Source: Synechococcus elongatus PCC 11801
GTDB lineage: Bacteria > Cyanobacteriota > Cyanobacteriia > Synechococcales > Synechococcaceae
DNA length: 64,000 nt
Direction of reading: 5' to 3'
Assembly: GCF_003846445.2 (NCBI RefSeq)
Contig: NZ_CP030139.2
Location: 434,001 to 498,000 of the forward strand
Position numbers and translations under genes: made by a program. This document shows positions 44,664-52,144 of this stretch, in pieces. Below the pieces are notes generated by a model. The model saw nothing but the letters and a program-made list of their open reading frames with translations, had not been told where the DNA came from and made no database searches. Position 1 is the first letter of the stretch, and each line of letters starts with the position of its first letter.

Positions 44664-44689
44664 AGCCTCGGGGCGATCGCCCCGAGGCT
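44664..44689. terminator. 26-nt perfect HIP1-centred palindrome at a convergent junction
   Basis: AGCCTCGGGGCGA (44664-44676) is followed directly by its exact reverse complement (44677-44689), with GCGATCGC at the centre. It sits between the malic enzyme stop and the stop of a minus-strand gene. A self-complementary RNA hairpin is expected from both strands; no long T-run, so termination is inferred. Confidence 0.65.
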
Positions 44690-44719
44690 GATTAATATCA
44701 GTTAAAAGTTAGTTGAAGC

Positions 44720-45160
44720 CTAAATTTCCTCAAAGCGGGCGTTGACGTTGAGCGTATCTGGCCCGAGTGCCGTGCCTTGTACAACCAGAACCACAGTTTT
44801 TTCAGGAGCTTTGGCTGCCAGTTGCAGGCTGGATGGTAGATCAAGCACTAAGTTAAAGCCCCAATCTCCTGAAACAGTGTTGATTGTTCGTTCTCGATAA
44901 CCTTTTTGGCTGAGGGCCTGCCGATAGAAAGCAAGAACAGCAGCAGGTTTTTGAGGTTTGGCTTGAAAGTTAATTGATTGCTGCTGGTAAGCATTGGCAG
45001 CAAACATGGATTGCACAGCTTTCGGTGACCCTGTCGGCCGAGGCAGCTGACTCAGGATGGCGGCAGCGTTGGTCGCTGCTTGCGCAATCGCCGGTGGAGT
45101 GAGCCACACACTCCCTAGAACGCTCACGGCAACCCATCCCAATGCCATCACTCGTGCCAT
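44720..45160 (-). CDS. Exported protein, unknown function
   Basis: A 146-residue protein with a signal peptide (VMALGWVAVSVLGSVWLTPPAIAQA). The mature part has a helical segment (QPQ-type FQAKPQKPAAVLAFYRQALSQKGYRERT) followed by beta-rich sequence (WGFNLVLDLPSSLQLAAKAPEKTVVLVVQGTAL, landmark KTVVLVVQGTALG). The pattern AVLAFYRQALSQKGY-x-x-R resembles small periplasmic domains in which a short helix is followed by a sheet, but I recognise no named family. There are no cysteines in the mature part. The ATG at 45160 is the first of its frame. It is monocistronic, with a long AT-rich upstream region. Confidence 0.65.
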   Translation of the reverse strand: MARVMALGWVAVSVLGSVWLTPPAIAQAATNAAAILSQLPRPTGSPKAVQSMFAANAYQQQSINFQAKPQKPAAVLAFYRQALSQKGYRERTINTVSGDWGFNLVLDLPSSLQLAAKAPEKTVVLVVQGTALGPDTLNVNARFEEI

Positions 45161-45805
45161 ATTTGAGACCGACTTATTTCCTGTGCAGGATGCCCCAATC
45201 GAGGAGCTATCGCACAGCTAGCCTTGAGACTAAAATAAGAAAAAGTGCCTGACTGCTGCTAAACTTGAGTCAATAGATAAGCCGAAGAAAAGGCTGTTAA
45301 ATTAGTCCAAATCTAATTTATTCGGACTAACTACCCACTCTAAAAGCTTTTCTGAAAAACAATCTAGAACTTTGCTCTCTTGCGTTCACCGCAGAATGCC
45401 AAAGCCACTTCAGTGGGGGTGTCAAACCCTCAAATACAGATTTTCTTAGTCTCATACTCGTCTTACCTCATGAACTCAGAGGTGGTTTACTCAGCCCAGA
45501 CCATTTCCAAGACACCCCTACTCCAAGCGAGTGACTACTTCGCTCAAGAAGTAGAAGCGACCGCAGCTAAAACTAGTCTCTGGACTACAAACGAGCATTT
45601 TTCGACCCAGCGTTAATCTCCTAGCACGCTGGTATCTCAAGCTCACAAAACAAGACAAGTCAGCGATGTTTATCAGCACTTATACTTGCCGAATTGAAAA
45701 CTATAGTCACTTACAGAGAGCGTTGCTCGGCAAGAGACCGAAGTAGGGAATACTAGAAGAACGTCATAGCAATCATGACTTTGGGAGGATTCCTAATTAA
45801 AATCG
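45161..45805. other. 645-nt AT-rich divergent intergenic region
   Basis: I see no gene here. It contains the promoters of the exported protein (minus) and the diguanylate cyclase (plus). Notable elements: TTGAGACTAAAATAAG (AGACT at 45227-45231), TTGAGTCAATAG (about 45264), and an inverted repeat TTAGTCC (45302-45308) / GGACTAA (45324-45330) spaced 15 nt. A 78-codon open frame at 45380-45616 begins without a ribosome binding site and has uneven composition; I do not call it. Confidence 0.5.
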
Positions 45806-47530
45806 ATGACAGAAAACTCCCAAAAAGCAGATTCTACAAATCTCTTTCCAATTCAGAGCAAATCATCTCAGTCTTCAGAAACAAAACCGATTCTGAAGGT
45901 CAAAAATTGGCGATCTTGGGTCTATGGCGGAGTAGGTCTACTACTTGGGGCCTTTGGTATCACTGGCACTCTTGGTCTCTTCGCAATTCAAGAAGCTCGT
46001 CGGCAAGTTGACCAATCGCTGAAGACAATTGAGGTTGCCCAGTCAATTGACTATTATCAAATCCAACTCCTTTTTAGGCTCAATCATTATCTTAAAACAA
46101 AACAAGAGACTGATCAAAAACTGTACCAACTCAGTCAAATTCGTCTTTTAGCAGCAACTAATAAGCTTGTAAGTATACAGAGCCAAGATCGAGAGCAAGT
46201 CCAAGAAGTAAAGACTCTCGCTGATCTTGTTCAGTTCAAATTACAAGAGCAGAAGCAGAGTTTAGGCTCTAGCCAGAATCTATCTCCATTATTAAACGAT
46301 TCCTACTATGACATTCATGCACAAATCAATCAAATTGTTCAAAATGAACGTCAGATACTTGCGCGAAGACAAGTAACTGTTGATAACTATCGTCTGCTTA
46401 CTAATCTTTTATTGATTCTAGGATCAATTCTAGGGATAGCTCTCGCGATCGCACTCTATCAAGAACAACGACGAGAGCAGAAACAGCTCACTGTCATTGA
46501 TAACGATTACGAAGAGAAGAAAGATGTGTTAAATCAAAAACTCCAAATTCTACAAATTGAGCAGCAGCTAAGTAGCTTGCTATTAACCTGTCGTTCTACA
46601 GAAGAGATTAAAAGCATCCTGGAAGATTTTTTCCGACGCTGGTTTCCCAATGGTCAAGGCGCTGTGCTGGAGATCAGTGCTTCACGAGATGCACTATTAG
46701 AGATTGCTTGTTTTGGTGAGATTAATTTACCACCCCTGGCGCAGCCCTCTGACTGTTGGGCAATGCGGCGAGGAGAATGTTATCACTCCAGCCAAGCAGA
46801 TTTTACTTATCCTTGTAGTCTTTGCCACCACCTACATGGTGAAACAATTCCTGATAACGTTGTCTGCTTTCCTCTGCAGGCACATGAGCAACTCATTGGC
46901 ATTTTACACCTTACTAATATCGAGCCTGAGGCTCAGCAGATCGTTGAGTCTTTAGGTCAACAGTTAGCACTGCCATTAGCAGTGATGCATCTACAAGAAC
47001 AACTCAAGCAACTTAGCTACCGCGATAGCAATACAGGTCTGTATAACCGACGCTTTTTAGATGAAATATTGGAGCGAACATTACTCGCTGCAATTCGTAA
47101 AAATGAAGGTCGGTCGACTGAGCAATCACCTTATCCCGTGGGGCTGATTTTCCTCGATGTTGATCGGTTCAAAGACTTTAACACTCGCTTCGGCCACGCA
47201 GTTGGCGATCAAGTGTTGCAAACATTAGGACAGACGCTCATGGAGTCCTGTCGCCGTGGTGAAGACCTTGCCTGTCGCTATGGCGGTGAAGAATTTGTGC
47301 TGATTTTGCCCGGCATGAATGAGCAGATGGCCTATCAGCGGGCAGAGCGAATCCGCCTCGCAGTGAGTCAACGGGTTGTTGGCGATCGCCGCATTACGAT
47401 CTCTTTGGGAGTTGCCGCATTTCCTGAGGCTGGACAGATTCCCTCTGAGCTGTTGAAAGCTGCCAATATGGCTTTGCTCAAAGCCAAACTCAATGGACGT
47501 GATCAGACAGTTTGTGCTAGCCAACTATGA
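45806..47530 (+). CDS. Membrane diguanylate cyclase, GAF-GGDEF
   Basis: A 574-residue protein. Two transmembrane helices (about 34-56, VYGGVGLLLGAFGITGTLGL; about 188-210, LLTNLLLILGSILGIALAI) frame a periplasmic helical sensor of about 130 residues. A coiled coil leads to a GAF domain (about 260-395), containing cysteines and histidines in CWAMRRGECYH and YPCSLCHHLHG. The GGDEF domain (about 400-565) has an active GGEEF (near residue 493) and the product-inhibition RxxD motif (RGED) five residues upstream, so it should make c-di-GMP and be feedback-controlled. The gene is AT-richer than average in its first two thirds. No partner phosphodiesterase is adjacent. Confidence 0.93.
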   Translation: MTENSQKADSTNLFPIQSKSSQSSETKPILKVKNWRSWVYGGVGLLLGAFGITGTLGLFAIQEARRQVDQSLKTIEVAQSIDYYQIQLLFRLNHYLKTKQETDQKLYQLSQIRLLAATNKLVSIQSQDREQVQEVKTLADLVQFKLQEQKQSLGSSQNLSPLLNDSYYDIHAQINQIVQNERQILARRQVTVDNYRLLTNLLLILGSILGIALAIALYQEQRREQKQLTVIDNDYEEKKDVLNQKLQILQIEQQLSSLLLTCRSTEEIKSILEDFFRRWFPNGQGAVLEISASRDALLEIACFGEINLPPLAQPSDCWAMRRGECYHSSQADFTYPCSLCHHLHGETIPDNVVCFPLQAHEQLIGILHLTNIEPEAQQIVESLGQQLALPLAVMHLQEQLKQLSYRDSNTGLYNRRFLDEILERTLLAAIRKNEGRSTEQSPYPVGLIFLDVDRFKDFNTRFGHAVGDQVLQTLGQTLMESCRRGEDLACRYGGEEFVLILPGMNEQMAYQRAERIRLAVSQRVVGDRRITISLGVAAFPEAGQIPSELLKAANMALLKAKLNGRDQTVCASQL

Positions 47531-47577
47531 GCAACAGACGCGATCGCAATAGAGATCAAGCCATAGAAGAGATACGC

Positions 47578-48540
47578 CTATGGTGAGGAACGCGCATAGT
47601 TTTGAAATCGCTCTTTAATGAGTCGGATATAGAGATGCTTGAGCGTCGATCGCAAAACCCGTGGTGCCCCAAAATCAATGGGCACTAGGCGATCGGGAAG
47701 TCGCCAATCTGTAATGCAGCAATCCTGAACATCGAGTAACGGGTAATGCAGCGTTTCGTAGCGAAGTTGCAGCCGTTCCGCAGCCGTAAGGGTTGGTACT
47801 GACCTCCAATCAATTCCCAAGAGGGAGGCGATCGCCTGATCAAGGGCAAAAACATTTGTTGAAGCGCCCAGTAACTGTAGCGATCGCGGCTCACCATTGC
47901 TAGGGCCATTGCCTTCATGGGCGATGATCGCATCCAAAATCGTCAGTGCTGGTGCGATCGCTCGGGCTGTTTCCACCAGCATTTCTCCAAAGCGATCGCG
48001 ATCTTTTCCGGCTTCAAGGTGCCACCAAGCTTTCATCTTGCCGGGGACGCAACCAAACAGGTTTTTTACGCCGGCTGAAAGCGTCAGTTGCACATGGGAT
48101 TTGAGTTTCGGAATGTTGATCACCACATCTGCACCTAAGGCTTCGCGGCTGAGCCGAAGGTGCTGAAAGGCTGGACTGTCAGTACTCTGACGTACCCCGC
48201 GAAACTCCACGACAGGAATTGCTAGCTCCTCCAGCATTGAGCCATAGCCGCTAGCGATCGCGACCCCCTTGGCACTGCCAAAGGCCGGGCTATCACCCAG
48301 AAAAGGCTCGCCGCCTGCCTGCCGAACTTGTCGCGCGATCGCCGCAACTAATTCTGGCCGTGTCACACATTCTTTGCCTGGACGGCTACCCGTCAGCAAA
48401 TTGGGCTTGAGCAGCACCTTCTGACCAGGTTTCACAAAGGCTGGCATACCCCCCCAAGGCGCTAGCAAAGTCGCCAGTCGCTCGTTCAGTAGCTGGGCTT
48501 CGTAGTGATCGACTCGGAGCAAGGCAACCGTCGGTGACAT
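47578..48540 (-). CDS. DUF362 domain protein
   Basis: A 320-residue protein of the DUF362 family. Segments: VALLRVDHYEAQLLNERLATLL, GQKVLLKPNLLTGSRPGKECVTRPELV (landmark KVLLKPNLL), FLGDSPAFGSAKGVA, GADVVINIPKLKSHVQLTLSAGVKNLFGCVPG (landmark NIPKLKSHVQLTLSAG), LTILDAIIAHEGNGP. No ferredoxin-type cysteine repeats are present, so this is the short version without Fe-S clusters. Function of the family is not established. I start at the ATG at 48540, two codons after a TTG. Divergent from the 5-FCL gene, across a region with a striking half-site cluster. Confidence 0.85.
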   Translation of the reverse strand: MSPTVALLRVDHYEAQLLNERLATLLAPWGGMPAFVKPGQKVLLKPNLLTGSRPGKECVTRPELVAAIARQVRQAGGEPFLGDSPAFGSAKGVAIASGYGSMLEELAIPVVEFRGVRQSTDSPAFQHLRLSREALGADVVINIPKLKSHVQLTLSAGVKNLFGCVPGKMKAWWHLEAGKDRDRFGEMLVETARAIAPALTILDAIIAHEGNGPSNGEPRSLQLLGASTNVFALDQAIASLLGIDWRSVPTLTAAERLQLRYETLHYPLLDVQDCCITDWRLPDRLVPIDFGAPRVLRSTLKHLYIRLIKERFQNYARSSP

Positions 48541-48579
48541 AGCCAACTCATCCCGTTCATCTCTGGGATCCTAACCGCG

Positions 48580-48683
48580 AGTCTTAAATTTTTATCGATC
48601 TAGCAGTCTATTTATAGACTCACAATAGACTTAAAATTGGTCTAATTAATCTCATTTTAAGACTACTTGACACAACTAAGACT
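48580..48683. promoter_or_regulatory. AGACT/AGTCT half-site cluster in the DUF362 / 5-FCL divergent promoter
   Basis: Elements: AGTCTTAAA at 48580-48588; a perfect 16-nt palindrome AGTCTAT-TT-ATAGACT at 48605-48620; the block at 48625-48646 with TAGAC-N9-GTCTA; ATTTTAAGACT at 48654-48664; AAGACT at 48678-48683. The block is 20 of 22 identical, by my count, to one upstream of malic enzyme. A shared DNA-binding regulator is inferred; none is named. Confidence 0.45.
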
Positions 48684-48778
48684 CAATGGTCGAGTTAAAT
48701 GCATAAAAATCCCTCCTGAAGCAGGATTACAGCGTTTTAATCCCGATCGCTTGTAATCTGTGGATCACTCAGTTTTGG

Positions 48779-49354
48779 ATGACTCCGCGCTTGCTTCTCG
48801 ATAAAGCCAGTCTGCGGCGACAGCTACTTGCGCAACGGCGATCGCTAACAGCAGCCGAACGTCAGCAATACAGCCAAGCGATCGCGGCTCATTTGCAGCT
48901 CTGTCCCCTGTTTCAGCAAGCGACGACGATTTTGAGTTACTGGCCGCTGGGGGCTGAGCCGGATTTGCGATCGCTCCTATCTCAACCCAAACAATGGGCG
49001 CTGCCACGCTGTGAAAATCAACATCTTTACGCCCATCGCTACGAGTCGGAACAGCTCCTAGAGAAAGACTGCGCTGGAGTGCTTGCGCCTTCGGCAGACT
49101 CCCCGACAGTTCCTCCGGATGGAATTGATCTACTCATCGTGCCAGCAGTGGCCGTGGATGAAGAAGGCTATCGGTTGGGTTATGGCGGTGGCTACTACGA
49201 TCGCCTGCGGGCAGATCCGGCTTGGCGATTGATTCCGGCGATCGTGGTCGTCTACGCAGCTCAAGTTGTGCCTGAATTGCCGCGTGACCCTTGGGATATC
49301 CCCTTTTCAGCTCTCTGCACTGAGGAAGGCTATCAGCTCATTGACTCTACATGA
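48779..49354 (+). CDS. 5-formyltetrahydrofolate cyclo-ligase
   Basis: A 191-residue enzyme making 5,10-methenyl-THF from 5-formyl-THF with ATP (also called MTHFS). The N-terminal basic helix (KASLRRQLLAQRRSLTAAERQQYS), ILSYWPLGAEPDLRSLL, the substrate segment DLLIVPAVAVDEEGYRLGYGGGYYDR (landmark RLGYGGGYYDR, the P-loop-like motif) and the end PWDIPFSALCTEEGY are family features. The ATG at 48779 is the first of its frame. It may share control with the divergent DUF362 gene. recQ follows 57 nt downstream. Confidence 0.94.
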   Translation: MTPRLLLDKASLRRQLLAQRRSLTAAERQQYSQAIAAHLQLCPLFQQATTILSYWPLGAEPDLRSLLSQPKQWALPRCENQHLYAHRYESEQLLEKDCAGVLAPSADSPTVPPDGIDLLIVPAVAVDEEGYRLGYGGGYYDRLRADPAWRLIPAIVVVYAAQVVPELPRDPWDIPFSALCTEEGYQLIDST

Positions 49355-49411
49355 GCACAGGAGTTTTCACAGTAATTGGGGAATGCTGGGGGCAATCATT
49401 GTCTGCCAGCC

Positions 49412-50833
49412 ATGATTCGCTCTGCACCCCCAACCGCTCAGCACCTACTCCAGCACTACTGGGGCTATCCCGACTTTCGACCGGGTCAAGCTGAGATTGT
49501 GGAAGCGATCGCCCAAGGCCAAGATAGTCTGATTGTTTGGCCAACGGGGGGTGGTAAATCGCTTTGTTTTCAAGTGCCAGCCCTACTGCGATCGGGGTTG
49601 ACGATCGTGGTGACGCCGCTGATTGCCCTGATGGAAAATCAAGTCGCTGACCTGCAAGAGCGGGGGATTACGGCAGCCTGCCTCCATAGCCAGCTGGCTC
49701 CACGCGATCGCAAGGCTGTGCTCCAGCAATTACCGCAGCTCAAGCTGCTTTACCTTGCGCCAGAAACTTTGCTCAGTCCACCTCTCTGGGTGCGCCTGAC
49801 AGAACCAACCACCGCGATCGCTGCTCTCATCCTCGATGAAGCCCATTGCCTCCTGCAGTGGGGTGAAAGTTTCCGCCCGACCTACCTGCGGCTAGGCGCG
49901 ATCCGACCTGCCCTTATTCGATTGGGTAAACCTTCCTTCCCAATCGCCGCTTTTACAGCAACCGCTCACCCCCAAGAGGTGGCGAGGCTCAGCCAGATTC
50001 TGCAATTGCAGCACCCCCAACGACATCAACGCGATCCCTATCGCAGCAATCTCGCCCTAGCGGTGAAAACGGTGTGGACGCCGCGCCAGCGTCAGAATCA
50101 GCTCTTAGACTTTTTAGCCAAACATCAAGGTCAGAGCGGCTTAATCTACCTGCGCAGTCGGCGCGACTGTGAGACTTGGACCGATCGCCTGCGCGAGCGC
50201 GGCTACCGCTGCGCCGCTTATCACGCCGGAGTGGCTGATCGCGATCGGCGGCAGATTGAACGCGATTGGCAGAGGGGTACCCTGCCCTTTGCGGTCTGTA
50301 GTTCTGCCTTTGGCATGGGCATCGATAAACCGGATGTGTGCTGGGTTGCCCATGTGCAACCGCCCTTATTGCTGAGTGAGTACTTACAGGAAGTGGGACG
50401 CGGCGGGCGCGATCAGCAGCTAGCGCAGGGACTGACTCTAGTAAGTGAACCCAGTGGATTGCTCGACCCAAGCGATCGCGATCGCTGGCAGGGATTTCAA
50501 CGAGCGAGTGAGCAACAGTGGCAAGCGGCGCAACAACAGGCCAAGCAGCTGCCTGCCAGTGGCGACCTCCGGAGTCTGCCCAGTAGTTCTGATCTTGACC
50601 TTGCTTTGGCCTACCTACAGAAACTGGGGCAGTTGCAGTGGCTCGATCCCTTCCGCTATCGGCGGCGAGCTGTTCCGACTCCACGACCTGCGCCACAATT
50701 CAATTGGCAACCCCTGCGTCAGTTTCTTTACGGTCGTGACTGTCGGTGGCGATCGCTATTGCAATCGTTTGGGAGCGATCGCCCGGCCCCCTGGCGATGT
50801 GGCCACTGCGATCGCTGTCAGTCTGGGCGGTAA
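49412..50833 (+). CDS. recQ: RecQ-family DNA helicase, short form
   Basis: A 473-residue 3'-5' superfamily-2 helicase. Motifs: FRPGQAEIVEAIAQGQDSL (motif 0), Walker A WPTGGGKSLCFQ, TPLIALMENQV, DEAH box LILDEAHCLLQWG, FTATAHPQ, GLIYLRSRRDCE, YHAGVADRDR, FGMGIDKPDV and VGRGGRDQQ. A C-terminal CGHCDRC resembles part of the RecQ zinc module, but the RQC winged helix is much reduced and there is no HRDC domain, as in several cyanobacterial RecQs. The ATG at 49412 is preferred; a TTG 12 codons upstream exists. It acts in recombination and fork repair. Confidence 0.93.
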   Translation: MIRSAPPTAQHLLQHYWGYPDFRPGQAEIVEAIAQGQDSLIVWPTGGGKSLCFQVPALLRSGLTIVVTPLIALMENQVADLQERGITAACLHSQLAPRDRKAVLQQLPQLKLLYLAPETLLSPPLWVRLTEPTTAIAALILDEAHCLLQWGESFRPTYLRLGAIRPALIRLGKPSFPIAAFTATAHPQEVARLSQILQLQHPQRHQRDPYRSNLALAVKTVWTPRQRQNQLLDFLAKHQGQSGLIYLRSRRDCETWTDRLRERGYRCAAYHAGVADRDRRQIERDWQRGTLPFAVCSSAFGMGIDKPDVCWVAHVQPPLLLSEYLQEVGRGGRDQQLAQGLTLVSEPSGLLDPSDRDRWQGFQRASEQQWQAAQQQAKQLPASGDLRSLPSSSDLDLALAYLQKLGQLQWLDPFRYRRRAVPTPRPAPQFNWQPLRQFLYGRDCRWRSLLQSFGSDRPAPWRCGHCDRCQSGR

Positions 50834-50944
50834 CCAGCTCAAATCGTGTTCGGCCATCCTCCAATCAATGGGAAAGACCTGTACCTGAATCGGGAGGCCT
50901 GGCGGGATAATTGGGGTAGAACAGCGCTGCTTATGAGGTCCCCG

Positions 50945-51421
50945 ATGAGCTATCAAAAAATCTTGGCAGCGATCGACCTCTATGCTGGTGAAAGTCCGAT
51001 TTTCACGAAAGCATTGACATTGGCTCAGCAGAACCAAGCGCAACTTGTGCTGCTGCACTGCTCACCGCTGCCACCGGTCTACAGCAGCAATTACATCAAC
51101 TTTCTCAACTCCCCCGCCGACTGGACCATGGATTTGAGCTTGGCAGAGGAGAGCCAACGCCAAGATGCGGAGCTGGCTCGCCAACATCTCAAGGAACTGC
51201 GACAACAGGCGCTGGATGTCAACGTTGAGGCCATTCCGCTGCTGCGCTTCATCGACCCGAATCGGGGTATTTGCGATGCCGTCAAAGACCTCGGAGTTGA
51301 TTTGGTGGTTCTTGGGCGGCGCGGCTTGCAGGGTATTTCCGAACTGCTGATGGGCAGCGTTAGCAGCTATGTGGTGCACCACGTCAGTTGCGATGTCCTG
51401 ATCGTCCAAACCGGAAAGTGA
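50945..51421 (+). CDS. Universal stress protein (UspA family)
   Basis: A 158-residue UspA-fold protein. The N-terminus SYQKILAAIDLYAGESPIF has the nucleotide-pocket Asp. The ATP motif is complete: GRRGLQGISELLMGSVSSYV (G-2X-G-9X-G-S). A central insertion (SSNYINFLNSPADWTMDLSL) precedes the helical part. It is longer than the Usp at 11873-12253, and unlike that one keeps the terminal Ser of the motif, so ATP binding is likely. The ATG at 50945 is chosen by homology; the frame extends 33 codons further. Convergent with the DUF4240 gene. Confidence 0.9.
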   Translation: MSYQKILAAIDLYAGESPIFTKALTLAQQNQAQLVLLHCSPLPPVYSSNYINFLNSPADWTMDLSLAEESQRQDAELARQHLKELRQQALDVNVEAIPLLRFIDPNRGICDAVKDLGVDLVVLGRRGLQGISELLMGSVSSYVVHHVSCDVLIVQTGK

Positions 51422-51500
51422 CCTACTTCGGGAAGACGATGGCAGTCCATCACAGCTCTGAAAGTCATCTCTCTACCTTGCTCAACGACAGCATCAATCA

Positions 51501-51989
51501 CTAGAAAGCAGCTGCAAGCCGTGGCAGTAGTTGATCCAGCTGATCTTCTTGCCATTCTTCCCCGCTCGGTTGGCTGGGGTGAGGCTGAGCGCGGGGTGGA
51601 TTAAAGCCAACCGCAGCTTCAACACCATCGGTCACGGCATATTGAAATCCTTCGTAGAACCACACCTCTTCATCAAAGTTGCTGGTATCGATCGCATCCG
51701 GATCAGCCAGCGCCGTTTCGTAGGCCTGTTGCCCCCGCGAAATCAGCGAGGCGCGAAAGTCACTAAACGCATCATCACTGCACCCCCCTTGCAACAAATA
51801 GGCTGCTCCCCAGAGGGGCCAATGGTAGGCGCGATCCATCAAGGCATCAAAGTGCTGACTAAAGGCGATCGCTTCTTCAACGCTGAGCCCCGCGAGAACC
51901 GCTTGCAAGCGATCGCATTTCGCCTCCATCTCACCGGCACTGCGATCGTGCACAGCTTGAATGATTGCCCAAAAATCTGCCAGTTCCAC
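51501..51989 (-). CDS. DUF4240 family protein
   Basis: A 162-residue protein. The pattern FWAIIQAVHD near the N-terminus, EEAIAFSQHFDALMDRAYHWPLWGAAYLLQGGCSDD (landmark LWGAAYLLQGGCSDDAF) and FRASLISRGQQAYETALADPDAI is characteristic of DUF4240, a family of unknown function that often occurs near toxin or immunity genes in other bacteria. There is no signal peptide, so it is cytoplasmic. Nothing in the neighbourhood suggests a role. The ATG at 51989 begins the family pattern directly. Confidence 0.82.
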   Translation of the reverse strand: MELADFWAIIQAVHDRSAGEMEAKCDRLQAVLAGLSVEEAIAFSQHFDALMDRAYHWPLWGAAYLLQGGCSDDAFSDFRASLISRGQQAYETALADPDAIDTSNFDEEVWFYEGFQYAVTDGVEAAVGFNPPRAQPHPSQPSGEEWQEDQLDQLLPRLAAAF

Positions 51990-52063
51990 AGCTTAAACCC
52001 CTTGAAAACAGCAGCTAGCATGCCCAAATCAAGAGTGAAGTTGCAATTTTAATGTAGTTGCAA

Positions 52064-52087
52064 CAAAAAAACCCTGCTTCAGCAGGG
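52064..52087 (-). terminator. Intrinsic terminator of the RTX/VCBS gene
   Basis: On the minus strand, CCCTGC, loop TGAA, GCAGGG is followed by TTTTTTT. It lies 57 nt after the stop of the exoprotein gene, which is read toward it. Confidence 0.88.
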
Positions 52088-52144
52088 CTATAAACGGGAG
52101 TGCCTGACAGAGAAACGGTTTGGATTATTAGTGAATATCCAGGT

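Noticed and set aside
45380-45616. 78-codon plus-strand frame in the region before the diguanylate cyclase
   Set aside because: No Shine-Dalgarno, no family resemblance, and composition like the surrounding non-coding sequence.
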